A stretch of 64,000 bases of DNA from Flaviaestuariibacter flavus (GTDB taxonomy: Bacteria > Bacteroidota > Bacteroidia > Chitinophagales > Chitinophagaceae). Under the pieces are notes generated by a model, which saw nothing but the letters and a program-made list of their open reading frames with translations, was not told the DNA's origin and did not search any database. The DNA lies in contig NZ_SJZI01000008.1 of NCBI RefSeq assembly GCF_004337505.1, positions 420,767 through 484,766 of the forward strand. The letters run 5' to 3'. The position numbers were made by a program, and so were the translations under genes. Position 1 is the first letter of the stretch; the number at the start of each line of letters is the position of its first letter. Of this stretch, positions 42,455 to 50,120 are shown one piece after another.

Positions 42455-44952
42455 CGGCGCCGGCGGAGCTGGTTATAATCGAGGAAATAAATGATGCGCA
42501 GCGAAAGCTCGTTGGCGTGCGCGAGGTCGAAGGTGCGTACCAGGTTGCGGCCGTAGGACTGATTCATGATCGCGTCGATCGCGGTGGTGCCGTGGATCGC
42601 ATTTTTCCATCCAAGAATGATGCGGCTGCCGGGACGGAAGTCCCAGGTATAAAAAGCATCGAGATTGAATACGTTGTAGTTGTAGTCACGCCCCGGGATA
42701 AAGGCCATCGGCTCGTGCCCGCCCTTTTCATCGATCTGGAAGAATTCTTCATATTCAACGCGGCTCCAGTAATGACGGGCCCGCAGGGTAAGGTTCATCC
42801 GCGGGGTGAAATTATAGATCCCCGAAAGCACGCTGGCGAGGTCCTTGAAGTCGCGGTAGCCGATATAGGAACGACCGTTGCTGCTGCCGGCATAGCCGAT
42901 CTGCAGCTCGTCGTGCTGGCGGGCCAGGTCGAGGCTGAGCATGAAACGGTTGCTGAAGCGGTAGCGTGCCCCCAGGTTGGTACTGTAATACGGGCTAGCA
43001 GCCAGTGTGCTGTGCTCATAGCCGAAGCCGAAGCTGACATAAAGCTTTTTACGGCTGTCGCTGCTGCCGGAAACATTGCCGTAATAAAAGGCCGGGCGCT
43101 GCAGCTGCGATCCCCATTTGCGCAGCTCGAAGAAATCGTACTGCACCTGCGGCACCGCACCGAGGGTGAGCGAGATATCCCAGAAATTCTTGAAGATGAC
43201 GTAGCCGCTTGCCACTGCTTCAAAGGACGAAAACCGGTGCGGCTTGTAAAGGCTCGTGTGGTAGAGTGTAAGGCCGTAGCTGTAATTGATGAACGTGCGC
43301 GTTGCCTGGTATTGATTGTAAGAAATACCCGCCGTGTACGTGATCTCGTTGGGCGCCTGCAGGTAGCCGAGGTCGTTGGGATCGTATTTATCGGATTCGA
43401 TATTGACCTGCCCGGAGTAACGCACCTGTCCGCTTACCTTGGCAAGCCGGAGGCGGGCCGCATAGCCGCTGTAGGGCCGCAGGAAGCGACGCCCGTCGCG
43501 CGTTACGGTATCGGTATTGTAGAAATACAGGGACGAGTATGGTGTGTAGCCGAAAACATTGCTGCCGCGAAGGGTTCCGCTGAGCGCATACTTGTTGCTT
43601 TTGTCGTAGAGGCCCCAGTCGAAGGCCGTGGTGTTGGCGTCGCGCGCCGACCCGTTGCGGATCACACTGGCGTTGGTGAGCGTTATGAAAGAACGTCCGT
43701 TGAAAGCCTGGTCGAGCACAAAGAGGTTGTAGTTGGCCATGGGTTCGGTTTCCACCGCCGAATCCTTGCCGCTTTGCAGGTTGCGGAGCCGTGCTTCCAT
43801 GGGTGCGGTAACGGCGTTGAACACACCGATGCCCAGCTTCTTGTCGGTTCGGCCCGAAAGCTTGATCGCATTGTACAAGCGCGTCAGGCTCGGGTTTTTC
43901 TCCACGGCATATTGCCCCCTTTCCCCAAGCGTTTCCACACTATCGTAATAGGAAGGCCGCGCGCCCACCCGCCGCGAATAAAATATCCCCGCCTTATTAA
44001 AGAGCTCGGTGCCTTCGGTAAAGAAAGGCCGGTTCTCCTGGAAGCGGATCTCGTAAGGCGTCAGGTTGTTCACCAGGTTATCGGACACCACCTGGCCGAA
44101 GTCGGGGATCAGCGTTGCATCGAGGGTGAAGCTGCGGTTGATACCCCACTTGACATCCATGCCGCCGCTGCGCAGGAGTTCCGTACGTTGGCGGCTGCCT
44201 TCCGGGTTGAAACGGACACCGCCGGAGAGGTAAGGCGAAAAGCTAAGACGCAGCGGCGCGCGGATGCCGGCGAGCCCCTCCAGTAATCCAAACTGGTTCA
44301 CAAAACCGTTGACGGCCGGGTCGACGGGATTCCAGAATGCGTTTTCATTATCGCGACGCGTGGAGCGGAGCAACTGGAGGCCCCAGGTCTGCACCTCGCG
44401 CGGGGTAAAGCGGAGGGAGATATAGGGAATGCGGAGCTCGGCCACCCAGCCGTCCGTCTTGATGGAGGTGGCGCTTTGCCACACCGCGTCCCAGGTTTTA
44501 TCGCCGTAGTCGAAGGAAGAAGAGGCGCCGCCGAGACGGGCATCCGTCTGCACATTGGCCGAGGTCACCCCGAACTGGAAGCCGTTTTGCTTGTCGTTGT
44601 AGGTATCGAGAAAGATCGAGAAGAAGTCGACATCCTGCCGCGACTCGCCGTCGCGCTGCGTCAGCTGGCGGCGGATGAGCGCCGGGTCGTCGTACAGGTA
44701 AGCACCGATATAGAGTGCGGCATCATCGTAAAGCACATATACTTTGGCGGGATGAACGGAGGGCTTGCCGGCGGCGGGGTAATTCTGCACAAAGCCGGTG
44801 GCGGCGGCGGCATCCTGCCAGGCGGCCTCATCGAGATTGCCGTCAATGCGGGGCGCAACGGTGACGCGCAGCGCTGTCAGCGTTTTTTGCTGCGCATTCA
44901 AGACGATCGAAAACAGCAACAGGTTCAGGAAAAGTAAGAGGCGCCTCCACAT
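42451..44952 (-). CDS. DUF5916 / carbohydrate-binding-like outer membrane protein
   Basis: 833 residues; the ATG at 44952 gives signal peptide MWRRLLLFLNLLLFSIVLNAQ. Residues about 25-210 are a CBM9-like domain (ITALRVTVAPRIDGNLDEAAW-type opening, VYVLYDDAALYIGAYLYD, FFSIFLDTYNDKQNGFQFGV). Residues about 220-833 match the DUF5916 beta-barrel-like region (FTEGTELFNKAGIFYSRRVG is its hallmark), with C-terminal strands ending FLDYNQLRRRR. Probable outer membrane protein of unknown function. The stop codon overlaps that of the convergent endolysin-like gene. Confidence 0.85.
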   Translation of the reverse strand: MWRRLLLFLNLLLFSIVLNAQQKTLTALRVTVAPRIDGNLDEAAWQDAAAATGFVQNYPAAGKPSVHPAKVYVLYDDAALYIGAYLYDDPALIRRQLTQRDGESRQDVDFFSIFLDTYNDKQNGFQFGVTSANVQTDARLGGASSSFDYGDKTWDAVWQSATSIKTDGWVAELRIPYISLRFTPREVQTWGLQLLRSTRRDNENAFWNPVDPAVNGFVNQFGLLEGLAGIRAPLRLSFSPYLSGGVRFNPEGSRQRTELLRSGGMDVKWGINRSFTLDATLIPDFGQVVSDNLVNNLTPYEIRFQENRPFFTEGTELFNKAGIFYSRRVGARPSYYDSVETLGERGQYAVEKNPSLTRLYNAIKLSGRTDKKLGIGVFNAVTAPMEARLRNLQSGKDSAVETEPMANYNLFVLDQAFNGRSFITLTNASVIRNGSARDANTTAFDWGLYDKSNKYALSGTLRGSNVFGYTPYSSLYFYNTDTVTRDGRRFLRPYSGYAARLRLAKVSGQVRYSGQVNIESDKYDPNDLGYLQAPNEITYTAGISYNQYQATRTFINYSYGLTLYHTSLYKPHRFSSFEAVASGYVIFKNFWDISLTLGAVPQVQYDFFELRKWGSQLQRPAFYYGNVSGSSDSRKKLYVSFGFGYEHSTLAASPYYSTNLGARYRFSNRFMLSLDLARQHDELQIGYAGSSNGRSYIGYRDFKDLASVLSGIYNFTPRMNLTLRARHYWSRVEYEEFFQIDEKGGHEPMAFIPGRDYNYNVFNLDAFYTWDFRPGSRIILGWKNAIHGTTAIDAIMNQSYGRNLVRTFDLAHANELSLRIIYFLDYNQLRRRR

Positions 44953-45101
44953 GCCTTTAGCAGCAGTTAAACCGTAAATATAAGTAATGCGGTGCACCCA
45001 ACTCGGCCGTAGCGGCACGAATCGGCCGGCGCAGCCGTACCTTTTGTGGAAATTACGCGAAAAGAACCGTGTTTTTACGAACCCGTCCCCGGCTCCTCCC
45101 A

Positions 45102-45321
45102 GACCTCACCCCCCGGCCACTCTCCGGGAGGAGCGGGGTGCCTCTTTTGAACATTCTTTATTGATTCGATCCTTACGCTGATTGCACTTCAAAGCAAAGA
45201 GCGGATGCCTATGGCATCCGCTCTTTGTATTAGTAGCACCGAACAGAAAACTTGTTGAAACAATAGTAAACTATCCGGGAGTCACCCCTCCCCCTCCCGG
45301 AGAGTGGCCGGGGGTGGGGTC
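45102..45321. repeat. Composite inverted repeat element, copy 2
   Basis: Same design as the element at 25283-25503: left arm GACCTCACCCCCCGGCCA, right arm TGGCCGGGGGTGGGGTC, central 14-bp perfect hairpin AAAGAGCGGATGCC / GGCATCCGCTCTTT (45196-45226). It fills most of the 368-bp gap 44953-45320; its right end touches the stop codon of the LexA-like gene. Confidence 0.8.
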
Positions 45322-46070
45322 TAATTCATCTTCTTCTTCAGCACACTCACCTGCTGCTGCAGGTTGGTCACCAGCGACGCGATCTGGTTGACGTCCCAGC
45401 GCTGCTGCTGGTTGGCACGCGCGATAATCATCTGGGCCTGCCATACTTCCACGATATCTTCCGCCGAAAGCGTATAGGGCTGGTAGGCAGGGTTATCGGA
45501 GATCATGGTATACTTGTTCTTGGAGCGGTTGTTCTTGGCCATGCGCTTGTATACGATGCCTTCGCTCTTCGAAACCACGATATAGGTCTGGTTGGTCTTG
45601 ATATCCTCGAGGCTTTCCACCTTCTCGCCAACGATCACCGAGCCGCTGGTGGTGGGCATCATGGAGTCGCCCACGATCTCGAAGGCGCGGTAGTCGCCGC
45701 CGGCAAGCATCGGGAGGGTGAAGGTGTTGAGTTCGTCGATGAACTCGGGATCGGAGTAGCCGGCGAGGTAGCCCGCCGCGGCCTTCACCGGCACGAAGGG
45801 GATGTCGCTGCGGCCCGCGGCCAGCTTCTGGGCACGGCGGCGCGCGATATAGTTGCCCTTGGATTCGCTCAGGTCCTTGCGCAGCAGGTCGTCGAGGGAT
45901 AGCTTGAAAATATCGGCCACGATCTCGAGCACGTCGATACGCGGGTCGGCGCGCTCTTCTTCGTATGCGCCCAACAGGGAGCGCTTGATCCGGAGCTTAT
46001 TGGCGAATTCTTCCTGCGTCCATCCCCGCAGCTTGCGGAGGTACTTGATGTTTTTGCTGGAGAGGCCCAT
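45321..46070 (-). CDS. LexA-like HTH transcriptional regulator with S24 peptidase domain
   Basis: 249 residues. N-terminal XRE-type HTH (5-60: LRKLRGWTQEEFANKLRIKR, LLGAYEEERADPRI). The C-terminal S24 domain (about 95-215) has the Ser of GDSMMP and Lys of GIVYKRMAK as catalytic dyad, and AAAGYLAG as a candidate Ala-Gly self-cleavage site. It ends with a coiled-coil-like helix (LVTNLQQQVSVLKKKMN). Such proteins act as SOS-like or stress-responsive repressors in the cytosol. Two operator-like palindromes lie in its own promoter, so autorepression is likely. Divergent from surE. Confidence 0.87.
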   Translation of the reverse strand: MGLSSKNIKYLRKLRGWTQEEFANKLRIKRSLLGAYEEERADPRIDVLEIVADIFKLSLDDLLRKDLSESKGNYIARRRAQKLAAGRSDIPFVPVKAAAGYLAGYSDPEFIDELNTFTLPMLAGGDYRAFEIVGDSMMPTTSGSVIVGEKVESLEDIKTNQTYIVVSKSEGIVYKRMAKNNRSKNKYTMISDNPAYQPYTLSAEDIVEVWQAQMIIARANQQQRWDVNQIASLVTNLQQQVSVLKKKMN

Positions 46071-46073
46071 GGC

Positions 46074-46119
46074 ACTAACTTATTTAGCCGCAAAATACTA
46101 ATTTATTTAGAACCGCAAA
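46074..46119 (-). promoter_or_regulatory. Promoter with two repressor-like operators for the LexA-like gene
   Basis: On the minus strand TTTG (46119-46116), 18-bp spacer, TATTTTG (46097-46091). ACTAATTTATTTAG (46097-46110) lies within the spacer and ACTAACTTATTTAG (46074-46087) just past the -7 box; each has CTAA-N5-TTAG dyad symmetry and the two are 23 bp apart. Binding at both would cover the promoter. Confidence 0.65.
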
Positions 46120-46176
46120 CTCTTCTTTGCAAGGCATGAAAAATGCAGGAGTTTTGGCACACGAAAAGCATTACGA

Positions 46177-46962
46177 ATGACTGACGAGAAGAAGGAGCCG
46201 GTGATCCTGGTAACGAACGACGACGGTGTCACTGCGCCGGGGATCCAAAACCTGGTGGAAGCCATCCGGGACCTGGGGAAAGTAGTGGTGGTGGCGCCCG
46301 ACAAGCCGCAGAGCGGCATGGGCCATGCCATTACCATCGGGGTTCCGCTGCGCCTGCACCGTGTGCATTATTTCGGCGATATCGAAGCCTACCAGTGCAC
46401 CGGCACGCCGGTGGATTGCGTGAAACTGGCGGTAGACAAGGTGCTGCACCACAAGCCCGACATCTGCATCTCGGGTATCAACCACGGCGCCAACCACAGC
46501 ATCAACGTTATTTATTCCGGCACGATGTCGGCCGCCGTGGAAGCAGCCATCGAAAGCATCCCCGCCGTTGGCTTCTCGCTGCTCGACTACAGCCTGGAGG
46601 CCGACTTTACCGCCGCGCGGCGCTACGTACGCCAGATCGTGGAGCAGATGCTCCAGGCGCCGCCTGACAAGCACACCGTGCTCAACGTCAACTTTCCCAT
46701 CGCAACACCCGAAGAGATCCGGGGGATCAAGCTTTGCCGGCAGGCCTATGCCAAATACGAGGAGGACTTCCTGGAGCGTACCGACCCCCACGGCCGTAAA
46801 TACTACTGGCTTACCGGTGAGTTTATTAACTTCGATGAAGGCACCGACACCGACGTGTGGGCGCTGGCCAACAATTATGTGAGCGTGGTGCCCGTTCAGT
46901 TCGACCTAACCCACTACAAACAAAAGCAACAACTTGAAAGCAGCTGGAACATTTTTTCTTAA
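46177..46962 (+). CDS. surE: 5'/3'-nucleotidase SurE
   Basis: 261 residues. VTNDDGVTAPGIQNL is the SurE metal-binding start; VVAPDKPQSGMGHAIT, GTPVDCVKLAV and SGINHGANHSINVIYSGTMSAA complete the active site. Removes phosphate from nucleoside monophosphates in the cytosol under stress. The end overlaps the start of the next small membrane protein gene by 29 nt, and lpxB follows. Divergent from the LexA-like gene. Confidence 0.95.
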   Translation: MTDEKKEPVILVTNDDGVTAPGIQNLVEAIRDLGKVVVVAPDKPQSGMGHAITIGVPLRLHRVHYFGDIEAYQCTGTPVDCVKLAVDKVLHHKPDICISGINHGANHSINVIYSGTMSAAVEAAIESIPAVGFSLLDYSLEADFTAARRYVRQIVEQMLQAPPDKHTVLNVNFPIATPEEIRGIKLCRQAYAKYEEDFLERTDPHGRKYYWLTGEFINFDEGTDTDVWALANNYVSVVPVQFDLTHYKQKQQLESSWNIFS

Positions 46963-47254
46963 GCGCGACGACCTGAAGCTGGGTCTCCTCCTCGGCATGC
47001 TGGTGCCCCTCCTCATCTTCCTCGCCATCTACCTCGTGCGGTTCCGCGAAAGCTACCCGACCCTCGGAGAGTTTTTCTCCCTGTTCGCCGCCCAGAAGCG
47101 GCTCCTTACCTTTTTCGGTGCCTGGTGCCTGGTGGGCAATATCGCGCTCTTCACCCTCTACGTTAACACCGACCGCGACCGCACCGCCCGCGGCATTTTT
47201 ATCGTATCGCTGGTTTATGGTATCGGGGTGCTGCTCGCGAAAGCGGTCTTGTAG
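46934..47254 (+). CDS. Small membrane protein between surE and lpxB
   Basis: 106 residues with three probable transmembrane segments (LGLLLGMLVPLLIFLAIYLV, LLTFFGAWCLVGNIALFTLYV, GIFIVSLVYGIGVLLA). The best start is the TTG at 46934 inside surE, giving a conserved-looking KRDDLKLG lead into the first helix. A later ATG (GMLVPLL) would cut that helix. Family not known to me. Operon context surE-lpxB suggests an envelope role. Confidence 0.65.
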   Translation: MKAAGTFFLKRDDLKLGLLLGMLVPLLIFLAIYLVRFRESYPTLGEFFSLFAAQKRLLTFFGAWCLVGNIALFTLYVNTDRDRTARGIFIVSLVYGIGVLLAKAVL

Positions 47255-47307
47255 TGTGCTAATGTGCTAGTGCTGGTCTGCAAGAACGAGCAAAGGACAT
47301 ATAGTAG

Positions 47308-47330
47308 AGCCGCTCCCTCCGGGCGGCTTT
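47308..47330 (+). terminator. Possible terminator between small membrane protein and lpxB
   Basis: Stem AGCCGC / GCGGCT with a 9-nt loop and only three T residues; weak. Confidence 0.35.
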
Positions 47331-47415
47331 ACCATGATCACCCAAACGGCATCAGCCACCAGCAAACAAACCAGCCAGCAAACCAGCGCAGGAGCAGACT
47401 ACCCCACCAGCACAC

Positions 47416-47423
47416 TATCTTCG
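47416..47423 (+). promoter_or_regulatory. -7-like box of lpxB
   Basis: TATCTTCG, one mismatch to TAnnTTTG, 4 nt before the ATG; would give a nearly leaderless transcript. Confidence 0.35.
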
Positions 47424-47427
47424 TTCT

Positions 47428-48546
47428 ATGAAGTACTACCTCATCGCCGGCGAAGCCTCGGGCGACCTCCAAGGCAGCAACCTGGTAAAGGAGTTGCGCC
47501 GCCGCGATGCGGAGGCCGATATCCGCTGCTGGGGCGGCGACCTGATGGAAGGCGCCGGCGCCACGCTGGTGAAGCACTACCGCGACCTCGCCTTCATGGG
47601 CTTTGTAGAAGTACTGATGAACCTGCGCACCATCCTGCGCAACCTCGATTTCTGCAAGCAGGATATCACCGCCTTTGCACCCGATGTGCTTGTACTCATC
47701 GATTACCCCGGCTTCAACCTACGCGTGGCTGAATGGGCGAAGCAGCAGGGTATCCGCGTGGTTTACTATATCTCGCCGCAGGTATGGGCCTGGAAGGAAA
47801 GCCGCGTGAAGAAGATCCGCCAGGTGGTAGACAAGATGCTGGTGATCCTCCCCTTCGAAAAAGGATGGTACCGCGACCGCTGGCAATTCAACGTGGAGTT
47901 TGTGGGCCACCCGCTGACGCAGGTTGTCAACGAGTTCCTGGAAGGATTCAGGCCGGAAGTAGAATACCTCAAGCCGGTCATAGCGCTCCTGCCCGGAAGC
48001 CGGAAGCAGGAAGTAGCCGTTAAGCTGCCGGTAATGCTGGAAGCGGCGAAGGCTTTCCCGGACTACCAGTTCGTGGTGGCGAAGGCGGCCTCGCTCGACG
48101 AAGCTTTTTACCAGGACCTGCTGAAAGCTTATCCCGGCGTGCTTTCCGTGCACAACGAGACCTACGCCCTGCTGGCGCAGGCAACAGCGGCGCTGGTAAC
48201 CTCGGGTACAGCCACGCTGGAGACTGCACTTTTCGGCGTACCGCAGGTGGTCTGTTATAAAGGATCGAATATCTCCTACCAGATCGCAAAGCGCCTGGTC
48301 AGGATCAAATACATTTCGCTGGTGAACCTCATCATGGATAAACCTGTGGTGACTGAGCTCATCCAGGGCGAATGCAATCCCGCAAACGTAAAACGGGAGC
48401 TGGGTGCCATCCTCAACGATCCGGCGCGGCTCGCGCAGATAAAAGATGACTATTACGAACTGAAGCAACTGCTGCAGCAGGGCGGGAATGCCTCGGCCAA
48501 GGCGGCGGAGGCGGTGCTTGAAGTGGCGAAAGGGAAAGAACGCTGA
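47428..48546 (+). CDS. lpxB: Lipid-A-disaccharide synthase
   Basis: 372 residues. MKYYLIAGEASGDLQGSNL is the LpxB start; YISPQVWAWKESRVKKIRQ, ILPFEKGWY, FVGHPL, LLPGSRKQEV and ATLVTSGTATLETALFGVPQVVCYK-type segments follow. The enzyme joins UDP-2,3-diacylglucosamine and lipid X to form lipid A disaccharide at the inner membrane. Presence indicates lipopolysaccharide. The final codons (Glu-Arg-stop) coincide with the left end of a nested palindromic repeat. Confidence 0.95.
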   Translation: MKYYLIAGEASGDLQGSNLVKELRRRDAEADIRCWGGDLMEGAGATLVKHYRDLAFMGFVEVLMNLRTILRNLDFCKQDITAFAPDVLVLIDYPGFNLRVAEWAKQQGIRVVYYISPQVWAWKESRVKKIRQVVDKMLVILPFEKGWYRDRWQFNVEFVGHPLTQVVNEFLEGFRPEVEYLKPVIALLPGSRKQEVAVKLPVMLEAAKAFPDYQFVVAKAASLDEAFYQDLLKAYPGVLSVHNETYALLAQATAALVTSGTATLETALFGVPQVVCYKGSNISYQIAKRLVRIKYISLVNLIMDKPVVTELIQGECNPANVKRELGAILNDPARLAQIKDDYYELKQLLQQGGNASAKAAEAVLEVAKGKER

Positions 48547-48692
48547 TCCCGCAAGCGGGATACACGAATTGGTCATGATTTTTTATGATTGACTGGCGCC
48601 GGCATGGTTCGGCAAGCTCACCATGACATCGTCAGCCTGAGCGTAGTCGAAGGCTGCGTTAATCATAAGGATCATAAACATCTGCGTTCGTT
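48538..48692 (+). repeat. Nested palindromic repeat, full copy
   Basis: Starts GAACGCTGATCCCGC (the TGA is the lpxB stop), contains ATCCCGC-AA-GCGGGAT and CATGATTTTTTATG, then a middle part CGGCAAGCTCACCATGAC ... GTCAGCCTGAGCGTAGTCGAAGG, and ends TAATCATAAGGATCATAAACATCTGCG. Highly similar, in opposite orientation, to 51591-51746. Confidence 0.75.
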
Positions 48693-48695
48693 CGC

Positions 48696-48857
48696 TTACC
48701 GCAGCAGCTTAAACGCCAGTATCACCAGGCAGATCAGGAAAACAATGATCGAGATCCGGTTGATACCGTGCATATAGCGCACCCATTTCGAGTCGGGCCG
48801 GTCCGGATCCGGCTTACGCAGGTAAAGATATTCTGCCAGTTGACGAAGAACGCCCAT
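48696..48857 (-). CDS. DUF6728-type small membrane protein
   Basis: 53 residues: MGVLRQLAEYLYLRKPDPDR, then a WVRYMHGINRIS motif and one transmembrane helix (IIVFLICLVILAFKLLR). The YLYLRKPDP and MHGINRIS segments are as in small DUF6728 proteins of Bacteroidota, known to me only as hypotheticals. ATG at 48857, stop at 48696. Codon use fits the genome. Probably inner membrane. Confidence 0.75.
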   Translation of the reverse strand: MGVLRQLAEYLYLRKPDPDRPDSKWVRYMHGINRISIIVFLICLVILAFKLLR

Positions 48858-48867
48858 AGAGACGATG

Positions 48868-48897
48868 TGTGATGTTTGATGTCGGATGTCTGATTTA
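48868..48897. repeat. GATGTTTGATGTCGGATGTC microrepeat
   Basis: Inverse-orientation member of the ATCAGACATC phrase family, just upstream of the DUF6728 start; its promoter region therefore lies in or beside repeat DNA. Confidence 0.6.
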
Positions 48898-48922
48898 AAA
48901 GCCGCAACTCTATTGCCAAAAA

Positions 48923-49105
48923 TCAGGGGGCCGGCGTGATCCGAGATTCGTCGCCGCGGCCGCGCAGGTTATTGCTTTCCGGCGAGGGCGAAGGCGGGTA
49001 CTTCGGTACCGGCTTGCGCTTAATCTTCGTTTTCTTCTTGGGTTCGCCCGCGGGGTGCCGGGCACCAAAGAACGGTAACTGCCATTGGGTAAAAAATCGC
49101 TTCAT
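48923..49105 (-). CDS. Hypothetical Lys/Pro-rich small protein
   Basis: 60 residues beginning MKRFFTQWQLPFFGARHPAG, with a basic centre (KKKTKIKRKPVPK) and Ser/Pro tail. No domain recognised and likely disordered. It would lie in a minus-strand line with DUF6728. It could be a chance frame; kept at low confidence because the start has reasonable surroundings and the gap is otherwise unexplained. Confidence 0.35.
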   Translation of the reverse strand: MKRFFTQWQLPFFGARHPAGEPKKKTKIKRKPVPKYPPSPSPESNNLRGRGDESRITPAP

Positions 49106-49204
49106 AGGTGGCCGTTTAATTGCCTTTTAGATAGATGGTGGAACAGCAAGTTAAACGGGTGCACTGATAAAAAAAATAAAAAATAGCCGGTTCGCCCCTC
49201 CATT

Positions 49205-50059
49205 TCAGGGAAGGTAGGGATAACCCGTATCCCCGAGCCTGCGAAGCTGCTCCGACAGCAGCTCTTCGGGCGAGCGCAGGGCATTGTAGCGGATCCGGAG
49301 CGAAGCGGCATAGCCGTCCAGGTCGGGAAAAAGCGAGGCCCGGTGCAGGTTCATTCGCTGCAGCTCGCGCAAAACTTCCTTCTGCAGGGCCGCCGGCGAT
49401 TCGATCTTGAGCACCGCCCGCGGCATCTCCGCACCCAGGAATTGCAGCTGCTCCATAAAAGGCAGGTCCGACCTGCCGGTGCTCACAAAGGTCGACTGCT
49501 GGAGCGAATAGCGGCGGTTCATCCGGAAAGGCTCTACCGGGAATACCAGCGCGTGCTTGTTGTCATAAAAGATCTTTTCGAATAGCCGCTCGTGGATGAA
49601 CTTCTGCCCGTCGCCGAGCTCATCGGGGTACAAACGGCTCAGCTCTTCAGTGGCCCGCGCCTTCAGGTAGTTGATGTTGATGGCCCAGACAGAAATGGCA
49701 CCGCCTGCCAGCGGGTCGCAGATCTCATAGGCGAAATAAGCCGCGATGAAGGGCGACTTGGTAAAGTCGAGCAGCCGCGTGGGGGCACCGTGGTGCTGCA
49801 TCAGCGCCAGCCACTCGATGAGGTGCTCGGGGATCTGGTCGCGGGAGAGGTAGTTGCGGGCGCCGCGCTGGAACTCGGCCAGGAAGTCGGCTTCCACATG
49901 ACTATGGAGCCCGATGAAATCGGTGCGCTCAATGGCATTTTGCAGCGCCCACCCGGCAAAAGCCTGCCCCCGGAAAACCCAGCTCTCCGAGAGCTCGTCC
50001 ATGAAGGCGCGGAAGTCAGTCCAGTCGTCGAGCCGCACAGTGGTAAACAACGATTCCAT
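49205..50059 (-). CDS. FRG-domain protein
   Basis: 284 residues. The FRG signature appears as ESWVFRGQAFAGWAL (about 25-40) and ALMQHHGAPTRLLDFTKSPFIAAYFA (about 88-113). The remainder is alpha/beta with no second domain. FRG domains, named for a conserved Phe-Arg-Gly motif, occur in poorly known proteins, some linked to phage defence or toxin function. The ATG at 50059 is preferred to a GTG two codons earlier because AAAGGTGG sits at ribosome-binding distance. Monocistronic. Confidence 0.82.
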   Translation of the reverse strand: MESLFTTVRLDDWTDFRAFMDELSESWVFRGQAFAGWALQNAIERTDFIGLHSHVEADFLAEFQRGARNYLSRDQIPEHLIEWLALMQHHGAPTRLLDFTKSPFIAAYFAYEICDPLAGGAISVWAININYLKARATEELSRLYPDELGDGQKFIHERLFEKIFYDNKHALVFPVEPFRMNRRYSLQQSTFVSTGRSDLPFMEQLQFLGAEMPRAVLKIESPAALQKEVLRELQRMNLHRASLFPDLDGYAASLRIRYNALRSPEELLSEQLRRLGDTGYPYLP

Positions 50060-50120
50060 AACCACCTTTCTAAAAATCTTACGCCACCGTTACCTGGACG
50101 GTGCCCACGGCTGCACCGCA

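Noticed and set aside
42517-44286. Open frame of 589 codons antisense to the DUF5916 gene
   Set aside because: A shadow of a clear coding frame; no start signal or recognisable domain.
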